From the NCBI RefSeq assembly GCF_019097595.1, contig NC_080710.1, positions 16,798,780-16,862,779 on the forward strand: a stretch of 64,000 nt of DNA, given 5' to 3'. The position numbers and the translations under genes were made by a program. Positions 1 to 13,009 of this stretch are shown here, in pieces. The DNA comes from Hemibagrus wyckioides (taxonomy: Eukaryota > Chordata > Actinopteri > Siluriformes > Bagridae). The notes beneath the pieces are model-generated. The model searched no databases. It worked only from the letters and a program-made list of their open reading frames with translations, and was not told the DNA's origin. Positions within the stretch are counted from its first letter, which is position 1, and every line of letters starts with the position of its first letter.

Positions 1-261
1 TATTTCCGCTCCTGTTCCTCATGCTCCCGGCTCTTTCCCTCCCATTAGAAACACGACCTGGGACTCTGGTGCACTGATCCCATTTCTGTTGTGGTTGTGT
101 GCCAAAAAGCAAGCATTTGCATTGTAGAAAATAACTTGTTACAGAAAAAAAAGCAGGGTATCAGTTCAGGTGCAATAGTACAGGCTTATTGTACTGGATA
201 CAATACTACCATATATATATATTGATCCTCATTAACTTATCTAGTGCCTATTCTGTGGGGA

Positions 262-486
262 GACAATTGAAAGATGGAAGGAAAACATCTTGGATTCAAT
301 GCCAGCCTATATTCAGGGCACCTTGCACACTCATACACACACATACATGCAATTTGTTATAGCATGTTTTTGAGAAGTGTGAGGAAACTGGAGAACCCAC
401 ATGAAACCCCCAAGGACATTGGGAAAACAGGAGAAAATTTGCTCAGACAGGTCACTACCAGCTATGCCACCATGCTGCCCAGCTGA
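262..486 (-). mobile_element. tRNA-derived SINE-like copy 1
   Basis: It carries words of a repeat I know from fish genomes: GCCAGCC...CAGGGCACC, AGCATGTTTTTGAGAAG, GAGGAAACTGGAGAACCC. At its right edge, GCCACCATGCTGCCC is the reverse complement of the tRNA-like head. The part with box B is deleted. Orientation is minus, since the head lies at the right. Confidence 0.6.
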
Positions 487-2429
487 AATTCATTTTGTTG
501 TCAAATCCAAGGTGAAAAAAACTTTTACTTTCTTTTTTTCCACCAACAATATTTGATAAACACTCACTTACATGATTATATCTGGAAAATTAGATCTGGC
601 AAAATATCAACAATATTTGTTGTTAACAGGCAAAATAATGGTGCATTATTGTCTGCACAAAAATAAGAATCCCATCCTTCACACTTCTTTATATCAGTCA
701 ATACACCATTTCTAGTTGAGATTTAATTAGGTTTATCATTTAATTCTACAAGCAGTAAATGAACACAATAAGTAAGCAAATTGAGCTTTCCTTAGTCCAT
801 TGTCTATTGATTTGTGCATATAATGTTCTGTACATGAACCACATGCAGACAAAGCAACCTTCAGCCCACAGCATGTAGACTTATATAAATCAGGTGTTGA
901 GGTTAAGACTTGTTGTTAAATCATACAGCACAATATTAAAGGTATAAGAGGGTGGAAAAATTCCCCTATACACACCATGGGTGTTATTACAATCACTGAA
1001 TGGCTGTTTGCAAAATAATGTTTCTTTACCTTTCAGAGACCATGTATGCAGTCTGCCTAGTGGCATGCTGATTTATAAAGTGGTGAAGATTCAAGCCAGG
1101 AGCAGGGTTTTGGAAAACACAACTTCAAAGGAATAAATTATCAGTGCTTCATAATCTTACATGAAATGCATTTGAAGTATTTATCGCTTAATGTACTACA
1201 CATTTACATAAATCCATAACCTGTCATTGCTATAATAATAGTAATATCAGTAGTTATTAATAATAATAGTTTATCAATATTAAATGACATATAACATTTT
1301 TTTTTGCAGTCCAGCTTGTGAGATAAAACCTTGCATTGTCCTGTATGATAAATTATTTGACATAACATCACTGTTAAAGTCTCAGGTTTGTGAAAAATCC
1401 CCAACACACCTCCATGTGTCATTTCCATAGCTGCTGTAGGGATTTTGAAACAACACACAGGGAAAAAATACTTGCAGTTCAGGTTCTGAATTGATACAAG
1501 ACTTGTTACAAAACAGAAAATTGATTGCACCTCTCACTCAGTGTGAACCTTTTTTTAAGGTCTCAAGACATCGAAAAAAGTGAATTGCCCCCTCAAGTTT
1601 CTGTGTGATTAGGGCATTTGATTGTTTCCACAGACTCAGTGTGTGGCTGTCAGAGCCTCTTTGAATCTGCCAGTTATCACATCAGCCAGTGTTTCTCAAC
1701 AATGCTTCTGTGGCACATCATTTGTCAAAAAGTTGCAGACTTTCCAAAGTTAATTAGATTTTTAAAAGCAATATAAAATCCCAGGGAAATAACCTGCCCT
1801 TATAGATTTTTCTTTCATCAATGTCAGCCACTAATTGTGGTAGTCTGAATAGCAGAAGGTGCCTGAAGTTACTTTCAGCTAATTTTAAAAGAATGCATGT
1901 TACCTTAATAAAGAGAGAGAAAATGAATAATGGGTATCAATTATTATGTCTTTTCATCCCAGTAGACATGTTTACCTGAAGTATGGAAGATCGTTTGAAA
2001 CATAAAAACTTACAAATTCTCAATTGTTATTGAACAAACCTGGATTGGGTAGAAAAAGCTATATTTTTAAAATTCAGAATGATAGTACGGCTGTTTATAT
2101 GACATTATCTTTTAATAATTATCCTGAATGTCTTAGTCTTGTAATGTATGATTACAGACATGCATTAAAATCCTATCATTCTCTTTTATTTAAAAACAAT
2201 TTCTTTTTAAACCCATCACATAGGTTTTTTCTTTTATGAAGCTATATAAAACTGAATCTTCACCACAAAAGCCCTGTAATTAAAAACATAATTACTATAA
2301 TAGTCAGAAATATTCATGATTGGTAATTTTGTAAATAGGTACTCAGGAATGGAGTACTGTAATAGCAAATTGCAACCTTGTCTTGTTATTGAAACAGCTA
2401 AATTCACATCATGCATTTCAATCATTCAA

Positions 2430-2640
2430 AACAATCTGGAAGCTAATACGCAGCACTCACTTTGTGCGCTTTTTCTCCCGCCCCTTGTCCTTCGCCAAGA
2501 ACAATGTAATTACGTCTGTTCCAGAAACGGGAGCTGACACACAGCACAAGAGGCCAGTAATCAAAGGGAGAGAGTCTCCTCAATACAGACCAGTGCTGAA
2601 CTGTATGCTTTAAATCCAGCCCCACATTGTACTGATCTGC
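2430..2640. promoter_or_regulatory. Candidate enhancer/CNE
   Basis: Balanced composition in an AT-rich setting. It has the homeodomain palindrome GTAATTAC (2506-2513), GAACAATG (SOX-like) and ATCAAAGG (TCF/LEF-like, 2560-2567). No repeat similarity is seen. Conservation is untested. Confidence 0.4.
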
Positions 2641-3084
2641 ACCTCTACAGTCAGTTTCCTGTTGCCTTGCATCTTGTACCAGCATGTGTCCAGACATATA
2701 CATGCATCATCCTTGCTCATTAAGTTCATAAAACAATGTGTTCTATTAGTCAGTCTAGATGTTTTATGTACAAGTCTGAAGTTTTAAATTCTAAAGGGGC
2801 TTTGTTACATGATTGTTTTGTATTTATTTTATTTCATACTATATATACTATGACACAGATGTCAATTTCAAAGGTATAATTACATCATTCTGTGCAAATC
2901 TAAAGCCTTATATACAGCCTATGTTTCCAATATTATCATCCTATGGCTCATTTCTATGGCTAGAAATTGATATACAGCCAGATGCATGCAGTGATGCTGC
3001 AAAGTTGCAAATTGATATTCAATTACTTTACATGTTATCTTGGATTAAAGGTTTTTTCCTTCTGAACAGAAAGGCTGGAACAAA

Positions 3085-3330
3085 AGAAAGGCAGCTCAGG
3101 GTCAGTAGTGCCTCGAGCAGTGGGGATCCACCTCCTCCACCTGTCACTCAGGAGCCTCTATGTCCAAAGCCCAATTAAATCACTCCTCTCCATGTGAGCT
3201 GACCCCACTGCTATGAATATGTATGAGAGCAAATGCAAATAAAATTCTGTGCCACGCGCATAAGGGATTTGAGGGAAAAGAGAACAAAGGCGAGTCTCAA
3301 TTGGAGGACAGGAGCATGGATGCCATCACT
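3085..3330. promoter_or_regulatory. Candidate enhancer/CNE
   Basis: It contains CCCAATTAAAT, a perfect POU octamer ATGCAAAT (3233-3240) and GAACAAAGG (SOX-like, 3282-3290). Confidence 0.45.
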
Positions 3331-3979
3331 TTGTTGTAGCATCAAATCTGGCAGGGTGAGAGGAAACAATCACACTAACACAAGCGTCCACTTAAACATA
3401 AACTGTCCTTCTGTATGCTTTCAAACTGTCATGTTTAAATGAAAAGAAATATAATTAAAATATTATTTTTGCATTGTGTAATACAAGATGTGAGGAAGTG
3501 TGTAATTCCATATAATTATTTTCATACCTGATACAATATCTACTTTTATCTAGAAACATAGTTACATATCTACCCATTTGCATTATTTATATCCAGTTGT
3601 ACATTATGGCTAAATTGGTATAATGAGTATAAGATAAAGCTTATGCATTAATCTAAATTAGACAGCATATGTTTAAAGAGAGCTATGTCTGAAGGAGGAA
3701 CCTGGTGATATATATGTCAAGAGAATAATCCCAGATGGACTTCTTCTTCCTTTTTTTTTCTTTTTTTGTGAAAATTTGAACATAGCCCCTTTAATAATGA
3801 CAAAGGAATCATGTACTTGTAGTACTACAACTGTGAGAGCTGATGTGATGCTGCTGGTGCAGAGAATATTCATCACCTTGTTTCAAAGATATGTGTGCAA
3901 AACATTCATGCGTCACAATCAAGAGCCACATGAAATAAGTAGTAACGGCACTGGCTTCATAGATAGTGACATTTAATGC

Positions 3980-4170
3980 AGGAAAAGTGCCAAGTCGTCA
4001 CAGCATACAGGGGTGTGCTTGTAAATAATTAATCTTTGCTCTTCATGTCTGCTTGTCAGTACAGACTGGGGGCTTGTATCCTGGCAACGCGCCATGGTTT
4101 CCACATGCTGCAGGGAGCCAGAGGCCCTCAGGGGGGAGCCAATCCTTTCCCTGCTTGGAGCTGAAACGGC
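3980..4170. promoter_or_regulatory. Candidate enhancer/CNE
   Basis: A GC-richer block with TAAATAATTAATC, CTTGTCAG and GGCAACGCGCCATGG. It ends before a short CA tract. Confidence 0.3.
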
Positions 4171-4879
4171 ACAGAAACACACACACACAGGGGTAACATA
4201 AATGCACACACACAGTACACATAGGATTGAACAGCCTTCACATCTAACAGAAAGATTCAAATTTGACCGTAATTCCTCAGGTTTCTTCAACATGTTCTGA
4301 TTATGGTCCATCAATTTGTTTTTGATTATTTGTCATATAAATCCCCCTTTATTTATTTGATCTATAACCACAAAGGCAGCAGAGGAAGAGATGCTGGATA
4401 AATAAATACATGTTTGTTTAAAGTAAGCATTTTAACTGGAGGGACATGCTTTATGTTAACAACTTACATTCTGTGTTTTCTTTAATATTAATCTTTAATG
4501 ACAATTCCATGTCACTGTATTTTATCTTGGCTGTGTTCCTTTATCTAAAATATTGAAATGAATATGTAAGCGTGTAATCATTCTATTTTTCAAGAGCTGA
4601 TAACCTTTTTTGTAGCTGTGATACATTATTCTTAATTTGAATGAATCTTTTGCATTCACGCCTAATTCTCTCTTTTTTCCCCATTCATCCTATCATTAAT
4701 GCATACATTCATTTATCTATTAGCATGTGTTGTTTTGTTTTGCTTTAGATACCTTTACATTATGCCCTGATACAATATCTTCACTATAGTATTCAGATAA
4801 CTATAACATCCTCATATGATTGCTTTATTTACTTTTGTGTAATGAAGCTCAGTGAATGGATACATTTCCTGTGCATATA

Positions 4880-5280
4880 TGAGTTATTGAACTAGTGAGC
4901 TCATTTTTATCAGGTTTGAGTATGTTCTAGATTGTCCTTCAAGAGGTACCACCTCTTCTGATTATCTGATGAAACCATATGACCTGTTTCTGAAAAGTAT
5001 CCAGTGCTCGGTGAATAGACTCTAAAAATACATCCTCTATTCCGTTAAAGAAAGCTGGCATTCTTCAATAAACCTCCTCTTTGAGTTAGATAAGGGCTTA
5101 TGTCACCCTCTACTGTGGTTCAGGAGGCACAAAATCCAAACCCTGTGCTCTGGAAGGCAATTAAATATAATTATTTTAGCCTTCACAAATGAGTAATTAC
5201 AGTATAAAAGAGAGAGAGTTGAGATTAATGCCATAATGAGGCAGGAAATCATGCACATTAGGGCAGCCCCACCCAATAAC
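4880..5280. promoter_or_regulatory. Candidate enhancer/CNE cluster
   Basis: Low-repeat sequence with TGATTATCTGATG, CATATGACC and CAATTAAATATAATTATTTT words. Confidence 0.3.
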
Positions 5281-5539
5281 AATGATATTCATTTTTCTTC
5301 TAATTCACTAAATATGCATTTTTTTTCAAGTCATGATGATGAAGCAAAATCACAGTAAAGTCTACAGTAAAAACAGTATTGTTTTAGTCATGGATTCTGT
5401 GTGTATCTATCAAATTATAATTGTAAGATGATTCAGTTTAAATGCATGTGTCATTTCGACAAAAATACTAAGATGGTAAATGGACTAGTTATAGATATAA
5501 AGAAATAAAGTAATTAATTAATAAAAAGCCGTTCTCATC

Positions 5540-5652
5540 ACAGGGCTGGAATGCGCTGTTTGGGGCTGGTGAAGTCCTCCCTCTAGGGTCAGCTTCATTA
5601 AAATTCTAATGGCTTCTCAGCCAAATGCAAATGACGCTAATGACAAAGCTGG
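5540..5652. promoter_or_regulatory. Candidate enhancer/CNE
   Basis: An inverted homeodomain pair CATTA (5596-5600) and TAATG (5607-5611) is followed by the POU octamer ATGCAAAT (5625-5632) and GCTAATGACAAAG. This is one of the clearest enhancer-like blocks in the window. Confidence 0.5.
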
Positions 5653-5670
5653 AGGAGAGAGAGAGAGAGC

Positions 5671-5720
<50 letters not shown>

Positions 5721-5738
5721 GAGAAAGGAGGAGGACAC
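5653..5738. repeat. (GA)n microsatellite
   Basis: About 85 bp of purines, mostly GA units with one CTAG interruption. It directly abuts the candidate enhancer at 5540-5652. Confidence 0.95.
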
Positions 5739-5996
5739 CATTAGAGTTATGTTTTTTCAACAAATAAAATTCAATATGGGACAGTGTGTGTATAGGGGGT
5801 GGAGCTCCTCAGAGAGTGGTGGAGAACCATATGGTACAGTTAAAGTTCTCAAGCTCTAAGCAGTGAGATAGATTCATGCTGATGCTTCTCTGAGGTTACA
5901 GCAATAATGTTATTATCACATTACCTACCATCAATTAATAGAAGACACCCTTATATTTCACTTCATATAGTGCTATTCCTAAGAGTAAATTATTAA

Positions 5997-5998
5997 GA

Positions 5999-6065
<67 letters not shown>

Positions 6066-6069
6066 GTAA
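5997..6069. repeat. (TAA)n microsatellite
   Basis: About 22 near-perfect units. Confidence 0.95.
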
Positions 6070-6114
6070 TACCTTAAAGATTTTACCCTAACACATGTTT
6101 GAAAGGTACAAATG

Positions 6115-6540
6115 GAGCTACAGTTGATCTATTAATGAAACCATGCCTGGGCTCTTGTCTCACGGCTCGTCAGCTCAGCATGGCTTGATTTCTCAGTAAC
6201 CATTGTGGAAAAAAAAATGCCTGGAGATGGCATTTCATTCAGAGAACTGTTTCAGAGGGGAAGCTCTGCACAAAGCAAACGGTTGTTTATTCAAGTTTAT
6301 TCAAGTTTATTCCCAGAGAAAAAAGAGAGAGTGTGAGAATGTGTGTGTGTGTGTGTGTGTGTGCGTCTGAGAAAGAGCGTTAGAGAGTTTTGAATACATC
6401 CTCTCTCAGCTTGTGATCCCTAAGTGAAAGCATATCTCGCCTGCCAGCTCTTCACTGCTGAACTTTTTGTCATAGAGCTGGAGTCCCCTCATGCTTGCAG
6501 CTGTGGGTTTGATGTGCTGTTTCCCAGAAAGCAAGCCAAA
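6115..6540. promoter_or_regulatory. Candidate enhancer/CNE pair
   Basis: Two mixed-composition blocks, 6115-6285 and 6400-6540, stand on either side of the GT array. They include AACCATTGTGG, GCCATTTCATT-like and CTTTTTGTCATAG words. Confidence 0.3.
6341..6364. repeat. (GT)n microsatellite
   Basis: Twelve units. A 12-bp tandem pair, ATTCAAGTTTATTCAAGTTT, lies just upstream at 6289-6310. Confidence 0.9.
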
Positions 6541-6560
6541 TTCTGTCCCTCTGTTTAAAG

Positions 6561-6580
6561 ACACACACACACACACACAC
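6561..6580. repeat. (AC)n microsatellite
   Basis: Ten units. Confidence 0.9.
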
Positions 6581-6959
6581 ATACATAGATGCACATATCA
6601 GCACCAGTGGCTTCAGGAGAAGCTCCTATCTGAAGTGAAGTGCTCTGCCTTGTGTCCGAGTGTCAGTTGGCTGAGATTCCGATACTCATTATTCAGTTCC
6701 ATGGCTGAAGTAACCTAAGCATTAGTTTTAGTTTTTACCTTGTGCTTTTCACAAATAAGCAGGAATGCCTTATCGCTGCATAGTAAATAGAGTGACATGC
6801 TAATTTAAAAATACTAAAACAAAAAAAAGAAAACTACATCAAGATGAAGAAGAAAACAATAATGTTTTCTTTGTCTTTGCTATGTCTTCTTGAAAACACA
6901 GCCTAATGACGAGTACAATGCAGAAATTAAACCAACTACTTGAAATAAAAGCTTGGCCT

Positions 6960-7125
6960 TGAAAATGATGACATTGTTTTCAGTCATAATCTTGATTTAG
7001 CCTTGCTTTGGTCTCAATCGAACTTGGGGTGGCATCGATGTCCCAAAGGCTTGGACTTGACTCGATCTTGACTAGACCTTGACTTTTCTCTAAGTCCTAG
7101 TCGGTAGCTCTGTACATTTTGCTCC
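6960..7125. repeat. GACTTGACTC-type degenerate repeat
   Basis: Several short words CTTGACTCGATCTTGACT, CCTTGACTTTTCTCTAAGTC and similar recur. This resembles a dispersed fish repeat built from GACTTGACTCG units. It is degenerate. Confidence 0.4.
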
Positions 7126-7444
7126 ATCTGTATTCATGACCAAAAAATTGTTTTGTCAGTAGAAAAATAACAAATGTGCTTTTGTTTGGAATTCTGTTTG
7201 TATGCTGGTCCATATCCATTACAATGTTTTACAAGTGCCATTAGGAAGCACAGGGCAGAACAACCACTTTGATTACATTAATTTAAAATGGCTTCCAGCA
7301 ATGTGATGTTGGATAGCTTAGGCTGGCAGCACAGTGACAAATGTCTGCAACTGGAAAATCTAGCTGGTGTTTAGAGATTAGGGCTGTACATATGGATTGA
7401 CTTTATTCCACAGCACAGGAGCTTCACTTTCAGTAAGACAAAAA

Positions 7445-7612
7445 AAGTCAGGTTCTCTTGTTCGACCATGAGCTCCAGGTTCTCTCTCTCTGTCTCTCTC
7501 TCTTTTCTTTTTACCTCTTCTCAAAAACATGCCAGTTGGCTACTCTAAAATTACCCCTAGGTTTGAATGAGTGCGTGATTGTCTGTGCATGGTGCTCTGC
7601 AATGGAATCTGA
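7445..7612 (+). mobile_element. tRNA-derived SINE-like copy 2
   Basis: The same family in plus orientation. A box-B-like GTTCGACC at about 7460 is followed by a TC-rich patch. The shared body follows: CAAAAACATGCCAGTTGGCT, ACCCCTAGGTTTGAATGAGTG and GCATGGTGCTCTGCAATGGA. Confidence 0.6.
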
Positions 7613-7724
7613 CATATAAATACACAGAGAGATGCCAGTAGTATGCACTATTTTTTGTATATTCATTAAATATCAGTCCCAGGTAAGTTATTAAATACCA
7701 AATCCCAGTTCAATTCTTTTCATT

Positions 7725-7790
7725 TCAGTGTTGTGACATTACAAAATGTCAAACATTTCAAGGGGGTGAATACTTTTGTAAGTCACTGTA
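7725..7790 (+). mobile_element. Tc1/mariner-type terminal repeat, family A (solo end)
   Basis: GTGTTGTGACATTACAAAAT followed by CAAGGGGGTGAATACTTTTG and TAAGTCACTGTA is the right end of a common fish Tc1-like element. No partner end or transposase lies nearby. Confidence 0.6.
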
Positions 7791-10035
7791 ATTTAACTCT
7801 TGAGCCTTCCTCTCAAGAGTTTCCTCTCTATCCATTGTGGGAGGTTTCAGATTCAGTGTCCTCTGGTGCATCTGTGCTGGTCAGTGGGTGGTCAGCCTAT
7901 CTCTCTCAGCTTTGTCTGGACCTTTAGCCTGGCCAGCATGCTTCAGCTGCTCATGACAAACTCATAAATCCAGGGGTGGAAAGCATATGAAGGAGGACAT
8001 GAAGCGGACATCTCACCTGCTGTCTACCTGCTGCTTACGTTTAACAAACAACCCTGTTCTTTTGTTGGAAACAGAGACAGGTGACACAGAAAATGCAGAA
8101 CGAATATTAATGCATATAACACGGACAATGTACATTTAAACACTGATTGAATTTGTTCTTTTTTGATGCCCATAAGTTCTTTGGTTGGGTCCTATATTTC
8201 CTTGCCTCAGGTAATATTTTGATCACTCTTGGACCATGTTCATGGTCAGCATTAGACCTGAGGTCAGTTGATCTGCTTTCCCATCAGGTAAGCATGACTA
8301 ATGTGTATGCTATCTGCACACATGAGGGCTTGCTGCCAAACTGACCTAGCAACCATTGGAAGAGCATGTGGTTGTCAACATTGAAAGCCTCTCCATCTGT
8401 TGGCCCAGCAGAGGGCTTCAGTTGCCCGGCGAGGGCTGAGGAAGTGCAAACCTGCTGAATTTGACCGTGTTTCTCAGCATGATGCCATAGGTGAGCTGTC
8501 AGGTCATTGTCTAACATGGACCTGACTTCTGTTGCCTTTGAACATGTCTGACCCATTTAGTCTGTTGGAGGACACCTGTTCAACAGCTGTCAAAGTACAG
8601 AAAGGACCAATTGGAGCTTTAGACCTGTAGACCTTATTGACCTTGTGTTCACACATGGAAGTGAACAGAATCCTGAAACCATTTGCTGTTGGTTTAACTG
8701 GTCATAAATCAGTGGTTGAGTGCAGATAAAATCACTCTTGTCCATATTGTGTCTTAAATTATTTCCTACTGAAAAATTTGACTTGCATCTATTGTTCATG
8801 GATTTATTCATTGAATTTTTCATCCTTGCAGTGATGTGTTGTCTCTACTATGCATGTGTTTTGCATCAAATTTGAGTGACATAGACAGGGCAAACACAGC
8901 AAGCTGACAGGGAAAAATATTTTGAGGCTTTTGGTAACATCTAGTTCTACTCTCTATAATGGCTCATTAACATTTAAAAGAGACTGATTGACCTGTCTTA
9001 CAGATTAAAGTTCATGACCCAAGGTTAAGCATGTCCCTAATAAATGTATTTAAAATTCTGAAAAGCTATTGATTAAGGTATTAAGCTGGGGTCTTTGATA
9101 ACAATGAGAATGACAGCACACATGTCAGGAACTGAATGGAGTAATAGAGATGATGTCAATATATAAAATGTCCTGGGAAATCCCTAAACTCACAAAAAAA
9201 TCTATTCCTTTTCACTCTGAAAAATAAGGGCACTTCAAGATTTTCATGTAATTGAGCTTTGGTGTGATTATTGCAGAGATACTGTATATATGATTCACTT
9301 CCTATAAGATATTATCAATATAAAAAAACAGAAATACAGGTCTTAAACCCTAGCTAACAGAATGAGATATACTGTACAGCATTCACTGTTTCATATTCAC
9401 ATAACCCAAATGAATATAAATAATTAATAAAATGTTCATGAATTAATGTATTAATTGTCTGTATCAAATGGAAAGAAAACATAATCACTCATCTGCAATA
9501 CTATTTATAGATGGGATATTTTGTGATATTTGGATGCCCAGAAATATCATGCTGAGGATCGACATGTGAAAGGGAAAGCAGTCTAAAACAATTTTTTTTC
9601 ACTTCATTTTGAAGTCCTTTACTGCAGTTGATTTTGGATTGACATATCCTGCCCAGGACAAAGATCTCTAAGTTGAAAGTAAAGAATTTTTAAGATCCAT
9701 GAACTGATTGGATATCTGATTGGAAAGGGTCTACAGCATCTAAAAATCTATTGAAAATGATCAAAATGACCTTTTTTCCAATGCCCCTGAGAGCAAGAAA
9801 TAGATTTTAGGGTAAATGACAATACTAATGCACTATGGCATGTAGTTATCTTTTTGTTTTCTTTTAGATTGATCGCTCAGATAGATCATAGGGTGATGGT
9901 GCAGAAGTTACCTTTCATCTGCTCATGGACACTGCACCAGCTTGTTAATTGAGATGTACCCTGTGGAAGAAATGACGATCCATTCTCAATGCTCCACCAA
10001 GCAACATCTGGCACAGGTCAAAGTAAAAGACAAAC

Positions 10036-10080
10036 CTCTCTCTCTCTCTCTCTCTTTCACACACAAACACACACACACAC
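10036..10080. repeat. (CT)n(CA)n compound microsatellite
   Basis: CT units pass into CA units with short breaks. Confidence 0.9.
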
Positions 10081-11346
10081 ATTTTGCATAAGGCTTTGGA
10101 ATAGGTAGGCAGGCCCTATATTATAACCTCTTCAATTTCTGCACACTTCTATTGTGCACTGTACAGATGGAGGCCATGATGAGTCAGCTAAAAAAAATCA
10201 GTAGCCTGAATGTTAACTGTGGCCTAACATCTGGGCTTGGGTCCAGGAGTGTTCATGGAAATGACCTCTACAATGTCACCCATTCTGCAGCTGTCAAAGT
10301 CTCAGTTAGCTCTCTCCTTTACTCTTTTTCCTTTTTCTTGTTGTTTTCTGTTTGACCAGACACCTTTTCAATTTAACAAACTAAATGGGATTAGACACAG
10401 AGTTCACAGAATAAGCAGAAAATGTAACTTACATGGGTGATCATTTCTGCATTCACCTGTGAATGCTCTATAGTATTTAACAGCAGTTGGTATAACGTGG
10501 TTTTCTGTGATCAGTATTACATCACACAGCTACTTTAATGGAACTGTCCAAGCCTAAAATGACTAGAAGAAAAACATTTTTAATCTTCACAATAATTATG
10601 ATCGTATAATTAATATTAATGTAATATATAATAAATTCTTAATGTAGTCTTACACAATGTGCAATTAATTGTGGAATTGACTTCATTTAGTGTGAAATAT
10701 TTTCGGAATAACAAAGTATATTTTTCTCCTTCCATCTGCTTGCATGTTCTTACTGACTACTTCACTATTTTTATGCCTCCCCAGCTAGTTCATATCCCCA
10801 CAATGGCAACTCGTGAATGTATTGGTTGACTAGTTGACTAATTAAATGAAGCTTCCTACTGAGTCCTATTAATCTATTAATAGCAACTGTCGAGTGCAAA
10901 CTGAACTGATGTCTGGGTTAGTTTAAGTAAACCTGCAGGTTAGCCTGACAGCATACGTTGTCACAGTACTTGACTTTTGATTTTGATCAGTTGGGAAACC
11001 TCTGCTTTAGACCATAAGGCTTTCTTGGAGTTGTTACCCTTTGTATCTTCCAGTATTTAACCAGCACTTAGAACTCATGATTGATTTAATTTCCTCTTTG
11101 TGTGATCTAGTGTTTAGATCAAAAAAGTACTGCAGCAAATAACATTTATATGCAAATAGCTAGATCCTGTCCACTGAGACAGTTCACCTCTCTCTTTCTA
11201 TCATCTCCTTTTCATCTCTTTGTATTCTCTTAGTTACTGGGAAAGTATTAAATCAGCCTATAGCAACATAAACAAGAAGAAGAAGGCCAATTGAGCAATA
11301 CAGCAGCCCACAAACACACACAAACAAAATCCTTTCTCTTTCCAAG

Positions 11347-11390
11347 TCTCTCTCTCTCTCTCTCTCTCTTCCTCCTTCTCTCTCGTTTGC
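11347..11390. repeat. (CT)n microsatellite
   Basis: A pure CT tract followed by a broken pyrimidine tract. Its frames give Ser-Leu and Arg-Glu ORFs that are not genes. Confidence 0.9.
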
Positions 11391-11479
11391 ACACATGCAA
11401 TCACATGAAAAGAAAGAAAAGAAAAGAAAGAAGTCCCCAATCAATCAGCCAGCTACTTATCTCAGCCACATAAACTGGA

Positions 11480-11640
11480 ACTTCAGAAATTAGCTCATTT
11501 ACTTTGGACAATTAGGTTTATTGGAGTGTGACAGGGAAAATTTAGAGTGTGCTGAAGCATGAAGCTGGTAACAATAGAGTGAGAGGGCGGCTGACAGGGA
11601 GCTGGTCGTCTTTAGCCCTATGGTATTTTCTTATCTACAT
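11480..11640. promoter_or_regulatory. Candidate enhancer/CNE
   Basis: AAATTAGCTCATTT, GACAATTAGG, AACAATAG (SOX-like) and GGCGGCTGACAGG (MEIS-like TGACAG) occur without repeat similarity. Confidence 0.35.
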
Positions 11641-13009
11641 AACCACTGCTCTGAGGTGATCTTTGTGAACCTTGTCTCCTGCTTTATATGGGTAAAATTT
11701 TGCAAAGGAATGTGATGAAATTGATTGAGGCTGGCACAGACAAACTTAATATGAAAGGTTTGAATACTGAATTAATGAGTTTCCTAAAAGATTGGGCTAT
11801 TTTTTGCTGAGCTTATCAACCCACTGATACCCTAAATGAATGCAGAGAATGTTAAATCGAATTATTTATTACATTGTTTGTGGGAATTCGACAGGTATTG
11901 GGGATGGCTTACTTGTACCTGAACTCTGTAAACAGTTTGTTTGACTGCAGTTAATTTCTGTTGGCACAACACACCTGTCTTATTGTAGGCAGCAATACAC
12001 CACTGAACTGTAGGAGGATATATTATTCAGGAACTGTTCTTCCTTGTGCTTTAACATTTACCTAAGCACTCAGATTAAAATTTAAACCCTTCCTCACATT
12101 TAATTTCCTCACCACTGCCTACATAATTCATCAGACTATGCTGGTTGATTTAAAATCCATCTCTCTGAAGGAGAGAAAGATGATTTGCTCTGAGATTTTG
12201 TGTGCACCCACCTCTTTTTCCTTCCTCTTGATCTGAATCTGTGGGGAGCAAACCCAGAAAACAAAGGAGGCCATTTATTTGCTGATTAATATTTAAGACT
12301 CAATTTTAATAAGTAATACTATTCTACATAAAAGAGATGTTTGTTATAGCCCCCTGTCTCATTACTGATGCAAGTGACTTGCTTCTTGTGTAGCTTCATG
12401 TTCTCAATATTAACACACTCACAGATGGAGACTGATTGTCTTACTAAATATCTCTATCCTTTACTTCTAAATGATCTTTGCTTTTATCATTATTAGTGTG
12501 TGTTCTATTTGCAGTTGAGTCACAGCCAACTTTATGGGAGATTTCTACAATTTTAGCCTAATTGCATTCTTATGAGGTTGCTGGGTCAAAAGTACATGCT
12601 TTCATCTTGCCAGGGAGAATTAATAAATATACTGTTCTTATGTAAAATATCACTTTAAACTGCATCATAATTATAGTGCAAAGAGCATTAGCATGGGATT
12701 GCTGGAAGATCTGAATAGTTTCTGCAATGTCTGCTGGTAAACATTTGAAATATAAAATAGAGCTAACATTAAGCTATAATATTCAGATAATTATAGTTTT
12801 GGGTCATTTTAATTTTCTTCTGATAAAGTGTCTTTTGGTTGATCCTAGTCAGTTTTCTTGGGTGTGTAATCAAGAGTAGTTTTAGTCTTGCTCATGTTGT
12901 GAATTTTGGGCAGGGCTTACTAAGATAAATTGAAGGGGTATCTGTAGTGTATCAGTGGTTAGAAAATGGTTAGAAGATAACTACTTGGCTAGTTTTCATT
13001 ACTGTCCCT

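Larger units (their letters stand above)
1..5652. other. Gene-free AT-rich block
   Basis: Apart from the SINE at 262-486 and the candidate enhancers at 2430-5652, I see no gene. 487-2429 and 3331-3979 are plain AT-rich sequence whose ORFs are short and unlike known proteins. Confidence 0.6.
5740..13009. other. Gene-free block
   Basis: It holds the repeats and candidate elements listed. 8140-8560 is a somewhat GC-richer stretch with an unrecognised 90-codon minus-strand ORF, possibly an unknown repeat. 8600-11160 and 11700-13000 are AT-rich with nothing I can assign. Confidence 0.55.

Noticed and set aside
8284..8556. 90-codon minus-strand ORF as a gene
   Set aside because: No start context, splice partners or known domain; more likely chance or an unknown repeat.
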